In this document: positions 8,771 through 19,677 of the stretch, one piece after another
Numbering within the stretch: position 1 is the stretch's first letter
Layout of the letters: each line of letters opens with the position of its first letter
The notes under the pieces: generated by a model
Databases searched by the model: none
The model's input: the letters and a program-made list of their open reading frames with translations, nothing else
Told to the model about the DNA's origin: nothing
Translations under genes and position numbers: made by a program
From: Moheibacter sediminis
Lineage (GTDB): Bacteria; Bacteroidota; Bacteroidia; Flavobacteriales; Weeksellaceae
Length of the DNA stretch: 64,000 nt
Reading direction: 5' to 3'
Assembly (NCBI RefSeq): GCF_900176425.1
Contig: NZ_FWXS01000005.1
Location: 225,376-289,375, forward strand

Positions 8771-9892
8771 TTAAAACGAACTCAAAATCTCTTCCGAGCT
8801 TGGAATCGGATTGTCATGGAATTTTTTTACAACCGTTCCTTTTTTCACAGTCATAATTCCCGGATTGTTTCTGATAATTGTTTTCAACTGCGTTTGATCT
8901 ACATAACAATAAGCAAATCCTGCATTTTCAATGTCTGAATTGGTTAAAACCGCAACATTTGCTTTTCCTTCCAATTCCTTATATAATTTATTCAAAATAT
9001 TGATTTCTTCAGCAGTCAATTTTTCTGCAAATGGAATCAGGAAAAACACAACTTTCTGCTCATTTAAGTAAAATTCCGTTTTGTCTTCGCCGTCACAATC
9101 CAAAATAAAATCGTGAATTGGCGGCTCATAACCGGCAGAAATTTGTTTACTTTCGGTTTTTTCTGAGTCCATTTCCCAAGGCGTTCCTTCCTCGTACCAT
9201 TTCACGTTGTCGGTATATTCAGTATCCGTAATTTGAACTACTTCTCCTGTTTTTTTATTTTTCATCGTATAAAGCACTTGGTATTTGGGTGGATCCAATC
9301 CCAATTCCTCCGCAGATTTCATCCCTTCCGTGATATTTTTTCCTTCTGCATAAGCTCTGAAATCGATGATAGGCAAATATTTAATTCCCGTAAATGCAAG
9401 CCATCCACACAAAAACAAAACCACCGCACTGATGGCAAAACTGACTTTAGATTTTTCAATCAGAGGTTTGATGTGTTTCTGTCCGATGAAAATAATGATA
9501 ATTAAAATTAACAAGAAAATGTCTTTCCAGAAGGATTGCCAAGGTGTCAATTTCATTGCATCTCCGAAACATCCGCAATCGGTAACTTTGTTGAAATAAG
9601 CCGAGTAAAACGTTAGGAAGGTGAAGAATACAATTAAAATCAACAAACTCCAATTCGTGAATTTCTTGAAAATTCCCAACAATAAAAATACCCCCAAAAT
9701 GATTTCAAAAATGCTGAAAAACGTAGCCTGAGGCAAAGCTAGATCATGTAAAAACTGAATGTTGAAAACGTCTGGCGCGAAATATTCTTCCAGTTTATAA
9801 CTAAATCCAATCGGATCAATTGCCTTTACAAATCCGGAAAGGATGAATATAATTCCGACAATTACTCTGCAAATCTGTACGATGTATTTCAT
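8771..9892 (-). CDS. DoxX/MauE-like membrane protein (BT_3928 family)
   Basis: A 373-residue protein with four N-terminal TM segments in about residues 1-140. The first carries VGIIFILSGFVKAIDPIGF, typical of DoxX/MauE-like proteins, and an extracytoplasmic loop has the TDCGCFGDAMKLTPWQSF motif with paired Cys. A fifth TM near residues 150-170 precedes a soluble domain that looks thioredoxin-like (VVFFLIPFAEKL, KANVAVLTNSD, GIMTVKKGTVV) but lacks an obvious CxxC. Possible role in quinone-linked redox or disulphide chemistry. It is the last gene of the operon DUF1599 - lipoprotein - this gene, 5 nt after the lipoprotein gene. Confidence 0.75.
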   Translation of the reverse strand: MKYIVQICRVIVGIIFILSGFVKAIDPIGFSYKLEEYFAPDVFNIQFLHDLALPQATFFSIFEIILGVFLLLGIFKKFTNWSLLILIVFFTFLTFYSAYFNKVTDCGCFGDAMKLTPWQSFWKDIFLLILIIIIFIGQKHIKPLIEKSKVSFAISAVVLFLCGWLAFTGIKYLPIIDFRAYAEGKNITEGMKSAEELGLDPPKYQVLYTMKNKKTGEVVQITDTEYTDNVKWYEEGTPWEMDSEKTESKQISAGYEPPIHDFILDCDGEDKTEFYLNEQKVVFFLIPFAEKLTAEEINILNKLYKELEGKANVAVLTNSDIENAGFAYCYVDQTQLKTIIRNNPGIMTVKKGTVVKKFHDNPIPSSEEILSSF

Positions 9893-9897
9893 TTTTA

Positions 9898-10500
9898 TTA
9901 TTTAATGTGAAGTGTATCCTTTCTAATTGTTTCTGGATTAACTTTTACGTTAGGATAGATTTTTTTTAATTCTTCAATATCTCTTTCAAAATTGTTTCTA
10001 TAAGCAACCCCATATTCATCTTTACCTGAATATTCATCAATTATTAAATTTCCAATATAGGTGATTTTTCCTTCTTCAGCTTCAAAAGGAATAGAAAAAC
10101 CACTGTAAACAGAGGAGAAGGAAGTGTAAGCACCTTGACCAAATAAATTAATATGGTAAATCTCATAAGATCCTTTTGGTCTTTTAAAAACTACCAAATA
10201 TGTTAAACCGTTATCCAGTTCACCTTTGTGTTTTGGTTTCCAAAGTAAATTGGGAACTAATGTGATTGTAGTACTATTACGTTCAACAATATCAGCATTA
10301 GTACTCATATTCGTAATTTCTACTTTATAATTTCCAAATCTTGCTCTTTCATTGAGAAATGTAATTGTTCCCACAATCAATCCAGATTGATTATTTTCAG
10401 AGAATGTCATGGGATTAGGTTGTACAATAATAGGTTGATTAGATGATGCACAGCTTTGAATCAAGAAAACAAGAATTAATAATGTGCTGATGATTTTCAT
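9898..10500 (-). CDS. hypothetical lipoprotein
   Basis: A 200-residue protein with a lipoprotein signal peptide (MKIISTLLILVFLIQSC, lipobox Cys at 17). The mature part is predicted beta-rich, with VGTITFLNERARFGNYKVEITN and KGSYEIYHINLFGQGAY. It ends in a KKIYPNVKVNPETI region. I do not recognise a named family. Its start overlaps the end of the DUF1599 gene by 4 nt (ATGA), so the two are translationally coupled. Confidence 0.65.
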   Translation of the reverse strand: MKIISTLLILVFLIQSCASSNQPIIVQPNPMTFSENNQSGLIVGTITFLNERARFGNYKVEITNMSTNADIVERNSTTITLVPNLLWKPKHKGELDNGLTYLVVFKRPKGSYEIYHINLFGQGAYTSFSSVYSGFSIPFEAEEGKITYIGNLIIDEYSGKDEYGVAYRNNFERDIEELKKIYPNVKVNPETIRKDTLHIK

Positions 10501-11042
10501 TTTCTTATTTTTTTAAGTAATATCAACGCAAAAACCCCATAATTAACCATGTCTAAATAATTGGCATCCAGTCCTTCAGAAACGATTGTTTTACCTTTGT
10601 TATCTTCAATTTGTTTGATGCGCAAAACTTTCTGCAAAATCAAATCCGTAATGGAACTCACACGCATTTCGCGCCAGGCTTCGCCGTAATCGTGGTTCTT
10701 GTTTTGCATTAATTGAATCGCTATATTTACTTGTTTATCAAATTCTTGCAATGATTTTTCTACATTGAAATCAATCTGATTGGCAATGCCACATTCTAAT
10801 TGAATCAATGCAATCAAGGAATAATTGATGATGCCGATGAATTCACTTTCTTCGCCTTCATCTATTTTTCGTTCAGAATTTTCTTGTAAACTTCTTATTC
10901 TGTTGGCTTTTATGTAAATTTGGTCGGTCAGAGAACTCATCCTCAAAATCCGCCATGCAGCACCATAATCCTGTAATTTCTTCTCAAACAATGTTCTGCA
11001 TTCAGAAATAACAGATTGATATTGCTCTAATGTTTTTTCCAT
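10497..11042 (-). CDS. DUF1599 family protein, two tandem copies
   Basis: A 181-residue protein made of two similar halves. The first contains LFEKKLQDYGAAWRILRMSSLTDQIYIKANRI; the second contains MQNKNHDYGEAWREMRVSSITDLILQKVLRI. The shared pattern K..DYG.AWR.MR.SS.TD matches DUF1599, a mostly helical domain related to MazG-type all-alpha NTP pyrophosphatases, so nucleotide binding is possible but unproven. It diverges from folP across 53 nt, a neighbourhood I know from other Flavobacteriia. Confidence 0.85.
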   Translation of the reverse strand: MEKTLEQYQSVISECRTLFEKKLQDYGAAWRILRMSSLTDQIYIKANRIRSLQENSERKIDEGEESEFIGIINYSLIALIQLECGIANQIDFNVEKSLQEFDKQVNIAIQLMQNKNHDYGEAWREMRVSSITDLILQKVLRIKQIEDNKGKTIVSEGLDANYLDMVNYGVFALILLKKIRK

Positions 11043-11095
11043 AACTTCGTTTCCGAACCAAAAATAGGGCTTACGTTTTAAATTACCATAAGATT

Positions 11096-11917
11096 ATGCA
11101 AATTAACTGCAAAGGAAAACTCGTAGATTTATCACAACCCAAAGTGATGGGAATTCTCAATATAACTCCTGATTCTTTCTATGATGGCGGAAAAAATATT
11201 GAAATCCAAAATGCTTTGAACCAAGTTGAAACTATGTTAAATCAAAGTGCAGATTTTGTAGATATTGGAGGAATTTCTACACGTCCCGGTTCAACTGAAG
11301 TTTCTGAAAATGAAGAATTGAACAGAGTCATTCCCATCGTTGAATCAATTTTAAAAGAATTTCCGGAAATTTTGATTTCCGTTGATACATATCGCTCCAA
11401 AGTTGCCAAAGAATCCATTCAAGCCGGAGCTGCAATTATTAATGATATTTCAGCCGGAAATCTGGATGAACATTTATTACAAACCGTTGTAGAATTGAAA
11501 GTTCCATACGTTTTGATGCACATGCAGGGAAAGCCGAAAACGATGCAGCAGAATCCGATATATGAAAATGTTGCGATTGAAGTCAATCAATTTTTTTCTG
11601 AGAAAATCAATGAATTGAAACAATTGGGAATCAACGACATCATTCTAGATCCCGGATTTGGATTTGGAAAAACGGTGGAACACAATTATGAATTGATGAA
11701 AAATTTAGATTTAATTGGATTCGATGAATTTCCTTTACTGGTTGGTGTTTCAAGAAAATCTATGGTCACCAGATTACTGGATTTAAAACCCTCAGAAGCA
11801 CTCAACGGAACGAGTTTGTTGAATTTTTACGCCCTTCAAAAAGGTGCAAAAATCCTGCGTGTTCATGATGTGAAAGAAGCAAAAGAAGCTATCAAAATTT
11901 GGGAAATGTTGCAGTAA
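11096..11917 (+). CDS. folP: dihydropteroate synthase
   Basis: A 273-residue TIM-barrel enzyme that condenses 6-hydroxymethyl-dihydropterin pyrophosphate with para-aminobenzoate in folate synthesis; it is the sulfonamide target. Signatures seen: MGILNITPDSFYDGGK near the start, DIGGISTRPGS, the ISVDTYRS strand, NDISAGN, and DPGFGFGKTVEHNYELM. Length is normal. It faces away from the DUF1599 gene and lies upstream of the SAM riboswitch and methionine genes, although a separate transcript for those is likely. Confidence 0.97.
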   Translation: MQINCKGKLVDLSQPKVMGILNITPDSFYDGGKNIEIQNALNQVETMLNQSADFVDIGGISTRPGSTEVSENEELNRVIPIVESILKEFPEILISVDTYRSKVAKESIQAGAAIINDISAGNLDEHLLQTVVELKVPYVLMHMQGKPKTMQQNPIYENVAIEVNQFFSEKINELKQLGINDIILDPGFGFGKTVEHNYELMKNLDLIGFDEFPLLVGVSRKSMVTRLLDLKPSEALNGTSLLNFYALQKGAKILRVHDVKEAKEAIKIWEMLQ

Positions 11918-11991
11918 TTCAAAAAAAACTTGCATTTTCTATTATTCTTAACCGATATTTGCAACTGAAAAGTTCAATGACTTACTGATAT

Positions 11992-12100
11992 GTTATCAAG
12001 AAAGGTGGAGGGAATAGACCCTGTGAAACCTTAGCAACCCTTTGCCAGTCAGAGAAGGTGCTAAATTCTACTCTTAATTTTTAAGTTGAGATAGATAGCG
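11992..12100 (+). ncRNA. SAM-I (S-box) riboswitch
   Basis: The conserved S-box core is present in order: TTATCAAGA, then GGTGGAGGGA with the kink-turn, GACCCTGTGAAACC, TTAGCAACC, and the downstream AAGGTGCTAAATTC segment. The P1 partner GATA lies near 12090-12095. SAM-I riboswitches bind S-adenosylmethionine and repress methionine genes. Here it sits about 125 nt upstream of the split methionine synthase and metF. I see no classic terminator hairpin in the expression platform (12100-12224), so the output may act on translation or through a non-canonical terminator. Confidence 0.93.
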
Positions 12101-12224
12101 AAAAATAATTTTCCATGCGGAGAATTTCCAATTTTCTTTTTAATATTTTGATTAAACCTCTGTGCACTTTGTATAAAACTTCGTGTCCATTGTGGTGAAG
12201 TTTTATTGATTTAATTAATTGAAA

Positions 12225-13232
12225 ATGAAGAAACCAAATATTGAATCCGAATTAGAAAAAAGGATTTTGATTCTCGACGGTGCGATGGGAACCATGTTAC
12301 AACGTTATAATTTTTCCGAAGAAGATTTCCGTGGAGAACGCTTTGCAGATTATCATTTATTCCTAAAAGGAAATAACGATTTGCTGTCCCTGACGCAGCC
12401 ACAAGCGATAGCGGAAGTTCATCGAGCTTACCTCGAAGCCGGAGCAGACATTCTCGAAACCAATACTTTTTCCGGAACGACAATCGCTATGGCGGATTAT
12501 GATATGCAGGATTTGGTATATGAATTGAATTTTGAATCGGCAAAAATTGCTAAAAAAGTAGCAGACGAATTTACTCAGTTAAATCCATCCAAACCCAGAT
12601 TCATAGCTGGAAGCATTGGACCGACCAATAAAACTGCAAGTTTATCGCCCGATGTAAATCGTCCAGAATTCCGAGGGGTTACTTTTGATGAATTGAGAAT
12701 TGCTTACAAACAACAAACGGAAGCTTTGATTGACGGTGGAATAGACATCATTTTGGTGGAAACGATTTTCGATACACTCAATGCCAAAGCAGCTTTGTTT
12801 GCGATTGATGAAGTTTTTGAAGAAAGAAATATCCAACTTCCAATCATGGTTTCAGGAACAATTACAGATGCCTCCGGACGTACACTTTCCGGACAAACGG
12901 TAGAAGCATTTTTGATTTCAATTTCGCACATTCCATTATTGAGCGTCGGTTTCAACTGCGCTTTAGGTGCGGATCAGTTAAAACCTTATTTGAAAAGATT
13001 ATCTGAAAATACAGAGTTTTTTGTTTCCGCTTATCCAAATGCAGGTTTGCCCAACGCTTTTGGAGAATATGACCAGACTGCAAAAGAAATGCAGGAATTG
13101 GTAAAAGAATATTTGGAAGAAGGATTAATCAACATTATCGGAGGTTGTTGTGGGACAACTCCGGAACACATAAAATTCATGGCTGAAGTCGCTGAACAAT
13201 TTCAACCACGAATTAAAAATCTCACCATTTAA
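12225..13232 (+). CDS. metH: methionine synthase subunit: homocysteine S-methyltransferase domain
   Basis: A 335-residue protein corresponding to the N-terminal homocysteine-binding module of MetH. It carries [47 protein letters not shown] and the zinc ligands in [11 protein letters not shown] and [12 protein letters not shown]. The ATG at 12225 is preferred over a TTG two codons earlier. The other MetH domains are in the next gene, which begins 1 nt after this stop, so the enzyme works as a two-subunit complex. This split is common in Flavobacteriia. Expression is expected to fall when SAM is high through the upstream riboswitch. Confidence 0.95.
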   Translation: MKKPNIESELEKRILILDGAMGTMLQRYNFSEEDFRGERFADYHLFLKGNNDLLSLTQPQAIAEVHRAYLEAGADILETNTFSGTTIAMADYDMQDLVYELNFESAKIAKKVADEFTQLNPSKPRFIAGSIGPTNKTASLSPDVNRPEFRGVTFDELRIAYKQQTEALIDGGIDIILVETIFDTLNAKAALFAIDEVFEERNIQLPIMVSGTITDASGRTLSGQTVEAFLISISHIPLLSVGFNCALGADQLKPYLKRLSENTEFFVSAYPNAGLPNAFGEYDQTAKEMQELVKEYLEEGLINIIGGCCGTTPEHIKFMAEVAEQFQPRIKNLTI

Positions 13233-13233
13233 A

Positions 13234-15924
13234 ATGCAAAATAAACCCAATAGATATTTAAAACTTTCCGGTTTAGAACCTTTGGTTTTTACGCCCGATA
13301 AAAATTTCATCAATGTCGGTGAACGAACCAACGTTACCGGTTCACGCAAGTTTTTGAGATTAATTCGTGAAGAACAATACGAAGAAGCGCTAGAGATTGC
13401 GCGTGGACAAGTAGAGGGTGGTGCGCAAATCATCGACATCAATATGGATGAAGGGATGCTCGACGGTGTTCACTCCATGGTTACTTTTCTGAATTTAATT
13501 GTTTCAGAACCCGACATTTCCCGCGTTCCGATCATGATTGACAGTTCCAAATGGGAAATTATCGAGGCAGGATTACAAGTTGTTCAGGGGAAATGCGTTG
13601 TGAATTCCATCAGTTTAAAAGGTGGCGAAAAAGAATTTATTCACCAGGCAAAATTGGTCAGACGATATGGTGCAGCAGTGATTGTCATGGCATTTGATGA
13701 AGACGGACAGGCCGATACTTACCAAAGAAGAATTGAAATTTGTAAACGTTCCTATGACATCTTGGTCGATGTGGTAAAATTTCCACCTGAAGACATTATT
13801 TTCGATCCGAATATATTTCCCGTTGCGACCGGAATGGAGGAGCACCGCCGAAATGCGCTTGATTTTTTCGAAGCAACCAAATGGATTAGGGAAAATTTAC
13901 CTTATGCAAATATTTCGGGAGGTGTGAGCAACGTATCTTTTTCTTTTCGGGGAAATGATGTAGTGCGCGAATCCATTAATTCTGCATTTCTTTATCATGC
14001 GATTCAGCATGGAATGACAATGGGGATTGTAAATCCTGAAATGCTGGAAGTTTATGATGACATTCCCAAAGACCTTTTGGGTTACATCGAAGATGTTTTA
14101 TTCGACAGAAATGACGATGCTACTGAAAAATTATTGGAACATGCCGAAAGCATCAAAGACCAGAAAAAAGAAGGTGCTTCAGAAAATGAACTGTTGGCTT
14201 GGCGCCAATTGCCGCTTCAGGAAAGAATTACACATGCTTTGGTAAAAGGAGTTGACAGTTTTATCATAGAAGATACAGAAGAAGCACGTTTAGAAGCAAC
14301 GAAACCGATAGAAGTCATCGAAGGAAATTTAATGACAGGAATGGGAGTAGTCGGAGATTTATTCGGAAGCGGAAAAATGTTTCTTCCGCAAGTCGTAAAA
14401 TCTGCACGTGTTATGAAAAAAGCCGTTGCTTATCTGCAGCCTTTCATTGAAGCGGAAAAGAGTGGAAAGAAAGAATTTGCTGGGAAAGTCTTGATGGCAA
14501 CCGTAAAAGGTGACGTACATGACATCGGTAAAAACATTGTCAGCGTAGTTTTGGGTTGTAATAATTATGAGATTGTGGATTTAGGTGTGATGGTTCCACC
14601 GGAAAAGATCATCGCAGCAGCAAAAGAGCACAATGTCGATATCATCGGTTTGAGCGGATTGATTACACCTTCATTAGATGAAATGGTAACGCTTTCCAAA
14701 GAATTAGAAAAAAACAACATCCATGTTCCTTTGTTGATTGGTGGTGCGACTACTTCCAAAGCACATACTGCAGTGAAAATTGCTCCGAATTACCATTCTG
14801 TTGTTCATATTAATGATGCCTCCAAAGCGGTAACCGTTGTAGGAGATTTATTGAATGGAAATAACCAAACCTTCAAAGCACAAATCCGTGAGGAATATGA
14901 AAAACTTCGCGAACAGTTCCTCAAACGTGGTAAACAAAAAGATTATGTATCCATCGAAGATGCCAGGACTAACAAAACTCAAATTGATTGGAACAATTCA
15001 AAAATTACCAAACCCAATCATTTAGGAATTCAAATCATTGAAGATTTTGACATTACTCAATTGGAAGAATACATCGACTGGTCGCCATTTTTCAGAAGCT
15101 GGGACTTGCATGGAAGGTATCCTGATATTTTAAATGATGAATTGGTAGGTGAGAATGCAAGAGAATTATTCAAAGATGCACAGACCTTATTAAAGAAAAT
15201 TTTCGATGAAAAATTATTGCAAGCCAAAGCCATTTACGGTTTATTTCCTGCGAATTCAATCAATGATGATGACATTGAAATTTATGACGAATCCGGAAAA
15301 ATTTTAACCAAATTTCTGACATTGCGCCAGCAATCTAAAAAAGCAAAAGAAGGAATTCCCAACATTGCGCTTGCAGATTTCATTGCACCCAAAGCCACCG
15401 GAATCTCTGATTATATAGGCTGTTTCTGTGTTTGTACAGGATTCGGAACTGAAGAACTTGCCAAAGCTTACGAAGCCGCACACGACGATTACAATTCTAT
15501 TATGATCAAAGCACTTTCAGATCGTTTGGCGGAAGCATTTGCAGAATATTTACATAAAAAAATCCGTAAAGAAGATTGGGGTTACGATTCAGATGAAAAT
15601 TTATCGAACGAAGATTTGATTTCCGAAAGCTACAAAGGAATTCGTCCTGCGCCCGGTTATCCGGCTTGTCCTGATCATTTGGAAAAGAAAACCATTTGGA
15701 AATTATTAAAAGTTGAAGAAAACATAGGGGTTCAGCTTACAGAAAGTCTTGCCATGTGGCCTGCATCCAGCGTCAGCGGATATTATTTCGGAAATGAAGA
15801 AGCCAAATATTTCGGACTCGGAAAAATTACTTTTGACCAATTAAAAGATTACGCAAAACGAAGAAATATAAGCGAACAGGAAGCCGAAAAATGGCTAGCA
15901 CCCAACTTAGCAGATAACTTATAA
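13234..15924 (+). CDS. metH: methionine synthase subunit: pterin, B12 and activation domains
   Basis: An 896-residue protein carrying the remaining MetH domains. A pterin-binding barrel (about residues 20-300; [30 protein letters not shown]) is followed by the cobalamin cap helices (about 320-410) and the B12-binding Rossmann domain. That domain has the DxHxxG motif as [16 protein letters not shown] (about 426) and [13 protein letters not shown]. The SAM-dependent reactivation domain (about 560-896) contains [15 protein letters not shown]. It transfers the methyl of 5-methyl-tetrahydrofolate through cobalamin to homocysteine bound by the preceding subunit. It is followed by metF after 26 nt. 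Confidence 0.97.
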   Translation: MQNKPNRYLKLSGLEPLVFTPDKNFINVGERTNVTGSRKFLRLIREEQYEEALEIARGQVEGGAQIIDINMDEGMLDGVHSMVTFLNLIVSEPDISRVPIMIDSSKWEIIEAGLQVVQGKCVVNSISLKGGEKEFIHQAKLVRRYGAAVIVMAFDEDGQADTYQRRIEICKRSYDILVDVVKFPPEDIIFDPNIFPVATGMEEHRRNALDFFEATKWIRENLPYANISGGVSNVSFSFRGNDVVRESINSAFLYHAIQHGMTMGIVNPEMLEVYDDIPKDLLGYIEDVLFDRNDDATEKLLEHAESIKDQKKEGASENELLAWRQLPLQERITHALVKGVDSFIIEDTEEARLEATKPIEVIEGNLMTGMGVVGDLFGSGKMFLPQVVKSARVMKKAVAYLQPFIEAEKSGKKEFAGKVLMATVKGDVHDIGKNIVSVVLGCNNYEIVDLGVMVPPEKIIAAAKEHNVDIIGLSGLITPSLDEMVTLSKELEKNNIHVPLLIGGATTSKAHTAVKIAPNYHSVVHINDASKAVTVVGDLLNGNNQTFKAQIREEYEKLREQFLKRGKQKDYVSIEDARTNKTQIDWNNSKITKPNHLGIQIIEDFDITQLEEYIDWSPFFRSWDLHGRYPDILNDELVGENARELFKDAQTLLKKIFDEKLLQAKAIYGLFPANSINDDDIEIYDESGKILTKFLTLRQQSKKAKEGIPNIALADFIAPKATGISDYIGCFCVCTGFGTEELAKAYEAAHDDYNSIMIKALSDRLAEAFAEYLHKKIRKEDWGYDSDENLSNEDLISESYKGIRPAPGYPACPDHLEKKTIWKLLKVEENIGVQLTESLAMWPASSVSGYYFGNEEAKYFGLGKITFDQLKDYAKRRNISEQEAEKWLAPNLADNL

Positions 15925-15950
15925 CACAAAGTGTATAACGCTCAACGCAA

Positions 15951-16907
15951 ATGAAAGTAACAGAACATATAAAAAACGCAAACGGTAAAACTCAATTTTC
16001 ATTTGAAATTTTACCTCCATTGAAAGGACAAAACATCCAGTCAATTTTCGATCATATTGATCCTTTGATGGAATTCAATCCGCCGTTCATTGACGTTACT
16101 TATCACCGTGAAGAATACATTTACAAAGAACAGGAAAATGGATTACTTAAAAAACACATCGTTAAAAAACGCCCGGGTACAGTTGGGATTTGTGCTGCAA
16201 TTCAAAATAAATACAAGGTAGATGCCATTCCGCACATACTTTGTGGCGGATTTACAAAAGAAGATACTGAGAATTTTCTGATTGATTTAGACTTTTTAGG
16301 GATTGAAAACGTTATGGCACTCCGTGGAGATGCCGTCAAAAATGAAACTTATTTCCGTCCCGAAAAAGAAGGAAATGCTTACGCAGGTGATTTGGTGGCA
16401 CAAATTCAAAGTATGAATCAAGGAATTTACCTCGATGACGAAATGCAAAATCCATGTCCAACCAATTTTTGCATCGGTGTGGCAGGTTATCCCGAAAAAC
16501 ATATGGAAGCACCCAATCTTGACAATGATTTACATTTCCTCAAAAAGAAAATCCAAAACGGAGCAACTTACATCGTTACACAAATGTTTTTTGATAATCA
16601 GAAATTCTTTGATTTTGTTGAAAAATGCCGCAAAGAAGGCATCGAAGTACCTATCATTCCGGGGCTTAAACCCATTACAACCAAATCACAAATCAATATG
16701 ATTCCACATCGTTTTCACATCGATTTGCCCGATGAATTACTCATAGAAGTTATCAAATGCAAAGACAACAAAGCGGTTCAAGAAGTAGGAGTTGAGTGGG
16801 CTATTCAGCAATCTAAAGAATTACAACAAGCAGGAATTCCCGTTTTGCATTATTATTCCATGGGTAAAAGCGAAGCTGTTAAAGCTATTGCAAAAGAGAT
16901 TTTTTAG
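15951..16907 (+). CDS. metF: methylenetetrahydrofolate reductase
   Basis: A 318-residue flavoprotein that reduces 5,10-methylene-THF to the 5-methyl-THF used by MetH. Seen: FSFEILPPLKG at the start (catalytic Glu in the FEILPP motif), FIDVTYHREE, a GIENVMALRGDAV segment, NFCIGVAGYPEKH and ATYIVTQMFFDN, with IPIIPGLKPI near the C-terminus. It is the third gene of the riboswitch-controlled metH(N)-metH(C)-metF unit. Confidence 0.96.
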   Translation: MKVTEHIKNANGKTQFSFEILPPLKGQNIQSIFDHIDPLMEFNPPFIDVTYHREEYIYKEQENGLLKKHIVKKRPGTVGICAAIQNKYKVDAIPHILCGGFTKEDTENFLIDLDFLGIENVMALRGDAVKNETYFRPEKEGNAYAGDLVAQIQSMNQGIYLDDEMQNPCPTNFCIGVAGYPEKHMEAPNLDNDLHFLKKKIQNGATYIVTQMFFDNQKFFDFVEKCRKEGIEVPIIPGLKPITTKSQINMIPHRFHIDLPDELLIEVIKCKDNKAVQEVGVEWAIQQSKELQQAGIPVLHYYSMGKSEAVKAIAKEIF

Positions 16908-17108
16908 ATAAAAGATTTCTTCTTACAAAGAAGCATTTGAACTTTCAGTTTCGGATATGAATGAAAATCTTTATTTTAAATTTATCTAATTCTTTTGAAT
17001 AAAGATGATTTTAGCAAATGGGTAATTAATAATCAATACTAGCTGATTCAAAATCATAATATTATTACGTTTTTTTTGTTTAAATTAGAGCGTCTCTAAA
17101 AATAATTT

Positions 17109-18356
17109 ATGAAAACCTTGACAACTATTTGTTTACTATTAGTATTCAATATCTTCGCTTATAGTCAATATTCTGAATTTAAAGTTTATGACAATGGTTT
17201 AATATATAGCCAACAGGCTATGAATAAGCTTGGAAGCATTGTAGATTCCTTGAATTTAAAATTTAAGAGCTGCGACCTCGATAAGAAGTTCTATTCGCAA
17301 CAACAAACTATAGGATATATAATAAAGTTGGATAGTGGCAATATAAAACAGGCAAAAAAAGACATTGATAATAAGATTTCAATTGAGGAATTCATAGATA
17401 AGTATCCCCAGGCCTCTGTTGAAAAAAACAATTTAATCATCAAGCGCAATATCGAAAATTATGAAGGTAAAAAAGCTGTTGAATTTGAGCATTTTGATTT
17501 GAAAAATAATTATGGATTTAGCATAGAGATAAGTGACTTATCTGCTTATAAAAATGATAGGATGAATTGGTGGCTTTATCAATATTATGAACAAAGAGAT
17601 TATATGGACGAGTCACTGGAAGCTTTTTATTTCCCAAATAAATTTGTTTCCATAGAATTGCCTCAAACCTATGGTATGATGGTTGGGTACAGCGATTGTT
17701 TAATTGATACCACTACAACTAAATTTAAAGAAAATGCTAAACAAGGCTGGGTCGATTTACCTAAAAACTGGACAAAATTATCTGATAAAAAGAAAACTAA
17801 ACTTCTTGATGAATTTAGGACAACACAAGTTATCGGTGGATGCAGCCAAGACACAAGTCCGAGAGATCATGCTATAAATATAGCATTGCTTTCTGCGGAG
17901 ACTTACAATTGGGGAATATTTTTGAAAGCACACCTGGATATCATGAATGATCGTTTTGACAGAGTTTCTGATGGAAGCTACGCTTGGGGAAAACGAAATA
18001 CTTATATAAAAGAATTAGAGGAGTTAGATATCAATGTACAGGATTTAATTTTAGGAATTTCATTCAGAATTGAAAATCCGGTAAAAAATCATTATTACGG
18101 AAGCATTGGCAGGCTTGGCAGGGCATTGTCAGAAACTAGAAATAATGAGGAAATAGAACAAACGATTCTATCAATAATTTCAGATAATAAATTAGATGAT
18201 TATAACCGCTTGTTATTTTTCTTTTTATTTAAGAATTACAATTATTATCTCGAAGATGAAATCATTAAGGAAAATAATTACCAAAGATTGCTAACAGCCA
18301 TAAATGATTTCCCTGAGCACTACAGAGAAAAGTTAAGTTTTCAATACCAAAAATAG
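17109..18356 (+). CDS. hypothetical exported protein
   Basis: A 415-residue protein with an N-terminal signal peptide (about residues 1-19). I do not recognise the family. The middle has a conserved-looking stretch with GGCSQDTSPRDHAINIAL and FDRVSDGSYAWGKRN, followed by a helical C-terminal half with Arg/Glu-rich segments (IGRLGRALSETRNNEEIEQ). Cys residues are few. It is a single gene with 201 nt of upstream noncoding sequence and is convergent with the MFS gene. There is no sorting domain at the C-terminus, so it is probably periplasmic. Confidence 0.6.
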   Translation: MKTLTTICLLLVFNIFAYSQYSEFKVYDNGLIYSQQAMNKLGSIVDSLNLKFKSCDLDKKFYSQQQTIGYIIKLDSGNIKQAKKDIDNKISIEEFIDKYPQASVEKNNLIIKRNIENYEGKKAVEFEHFDLKNNYGFSIEISDLSAYKNDRMNWWLYQYYEQRDYMDESLEAFYFPNKFVSIELPQTYGMMVGYSDCLIDTTTTKFKENAKQGWVDLPKNWTKLSDKKKTKLLDEFRTTQVIGGCSQDTSPRDHAINIALLSAETYNWGIFLKAHLDIMNDRFDRVSDGSYAWGKRNTYIKELEELDINVQDLILGISFRIENPVKNHYYGSIGRLGRALSETRNNEEIEQTILSIISDNKLDDYNRLLFFFLFKNYNYYLEDEIIKENNYQRLLTAINDFPEHYREKLSFQYQK

Positions 18357-18395
18357 AATAACAATTGCGATGTAATATTATATCCAGTAAAATTT

Positions 18396-19568
18396 TTACT
18401 TCAACCGATTTCTCTCATAAACCCCTTTCGAATTGAACCAATAAATAAAAAGTGCAACCAGACATGCTCCTGCAGTTATTAAATACATCATCGAAAACCC
18501 ATAATGGTCAGCCAAATAAGCACCCAACAGCATCCCGATTCCGATTCCCAAATCAAATCCCGTCAAGTAAGTTGAATTCGCAGTTCCGCGTTTTGAACTC
18601 GGTGCCATATTGATGTAAATCGTTTGCAAGGCAGGAAAAAGGGTTCCGTAACCAATCCCGATTAAAAATGCTGAAACGCAAAATGCATAAATGCTGTGCA
18701 GAATTGCAAACCCAAGAAACCCAATCGAAATAACAAGCAAAGCAGTCGCCATTACTTTATGGATATGACCTCTGTCCACAAATTTTCCCGAAGTCACTCG
18801 CGACAAAACAATTCCTCCCGCTAAAAACAAAAAGAAAATTCCCGCATTGTGGATTCCTGTTTGTTTTCCATACAACACTGCGAATGCAACCAAAGTTCCC
18901 CATCCAAATGAGATGAACAATTGATTGAAAAATATCGGCAATCCTTTCAATAATAAAAATCGGTCAAGCGACATCGTCGGGATTTTATCCAGTTTTTGCC
19001 TCACAGGAACTTTAATAAAACAAACCGCAATAATTGCCAAAAATCCCATGACCAATGCACAATTGATTAAAACCTGAAATCCATAAGAATCATAAATATT
19101 GACCGCGACAAAAGGCGCAATTGCCATCGCAATATTGGTGTTTACTCCGAAATATCCGATTCCTTCTGCGCGTCTGGATGCCGGAATAATGTCAATCGCA
19201 ACCGTATTGGCAGAAACTGTTGCCAAACCCCAAAACAAACCGTGTACAAATCGAAGTACAACAAAAAACATTACTGTCGTCGCAAAATAGTAGCCGAAAA
19301 AAGCAGAAATGAAAAGTGAAATTCCTAATAAAAACAAAGGCTTTCTTGCATATACGTCCACTACAAAACCACAAAATGGTCTGATAATCAGTAATGCAAC
19401 CGCATAAGAAGAAAGTACAATCCCGATTTGTGAAGGCTCAATTCCCAATTCATCGGCAAGGTAAATCGGGATAGTAGGCATCAGCAAATTGAACGAACAG
19501 GCAACCAGAAAGTTCCCAATACAGGCAATTACAAAATTTTTATTCCAGATTTTTTCTTTCTGTGGCAT
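18396..19568 (-). CDS. MFS transporter, drug/sugar efflux type
   Basis: A 390-residue protein with about 12 predicted TM helices. The ATG at 19566-19568 (MPQKEKIWNKNF) is preferred over an upstream TTG. The motif-A region between TM2 and TM3 reads RPFCGFVVDVYARKPLFLLG, close to the GxLaDrxGrkp consensus, and the second-half counterpart is GKFVDRGHIHKVM. The N-terminal half has VHGLFWGLATVSANT, as in multidrug-efflux subfamilies. The substrate cannot be told from sequence. No partner genes. Confidence 0.88.
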   Translation of the reverse strand: MPQKEKIWNKNFVIACIGNFLVACSFNLLMPTIPIYLADELGIEPSQIGIVLSSYAVALLIIRPFCGFVVDVYARKPLFLLGISLFISAFFGYYFATTVMFFVVLRFVHGLFWGLATVSANTVAIDIIPASRRAEGIGYFGVNTNIAMAIAPFVAVNIYDSYGFQVLINCALVMGFLAIIAVCFIKVPVRQKLDKIPTMSLDRFLLLKGLPIFFNQLFISFGWGTLVAFAVLYGKQTGIHNAGIFFLFLAGGIVLSRVTSGKFVDRGHIHKVMATALLVISIGFLGFAILHSIYAFCVSAFLIGIGYGTLFPALQTIYINMAPSSKRGTANSTYLTGFDLGIGIGMLLGAYLADHYGFSMMYLITAGACLVALFIYWFNSKGVYERNRLK

Positions 19569-19677
19569 TTCTCTAATTCGAAGTAAATTTAACAAGTTTC
19601 GGACAGATGAAAATCATTTGAAGTCCTTAATTTGAAGATATAATTTTTTAGCTAAATTCGTACCATAGTACACTTCT

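Noticed and set aside
12219..12224. TTG start for the first metH gene
   Set aside because: The ATG two codons later is in frame and more likely; TTG starts are uncommon here.
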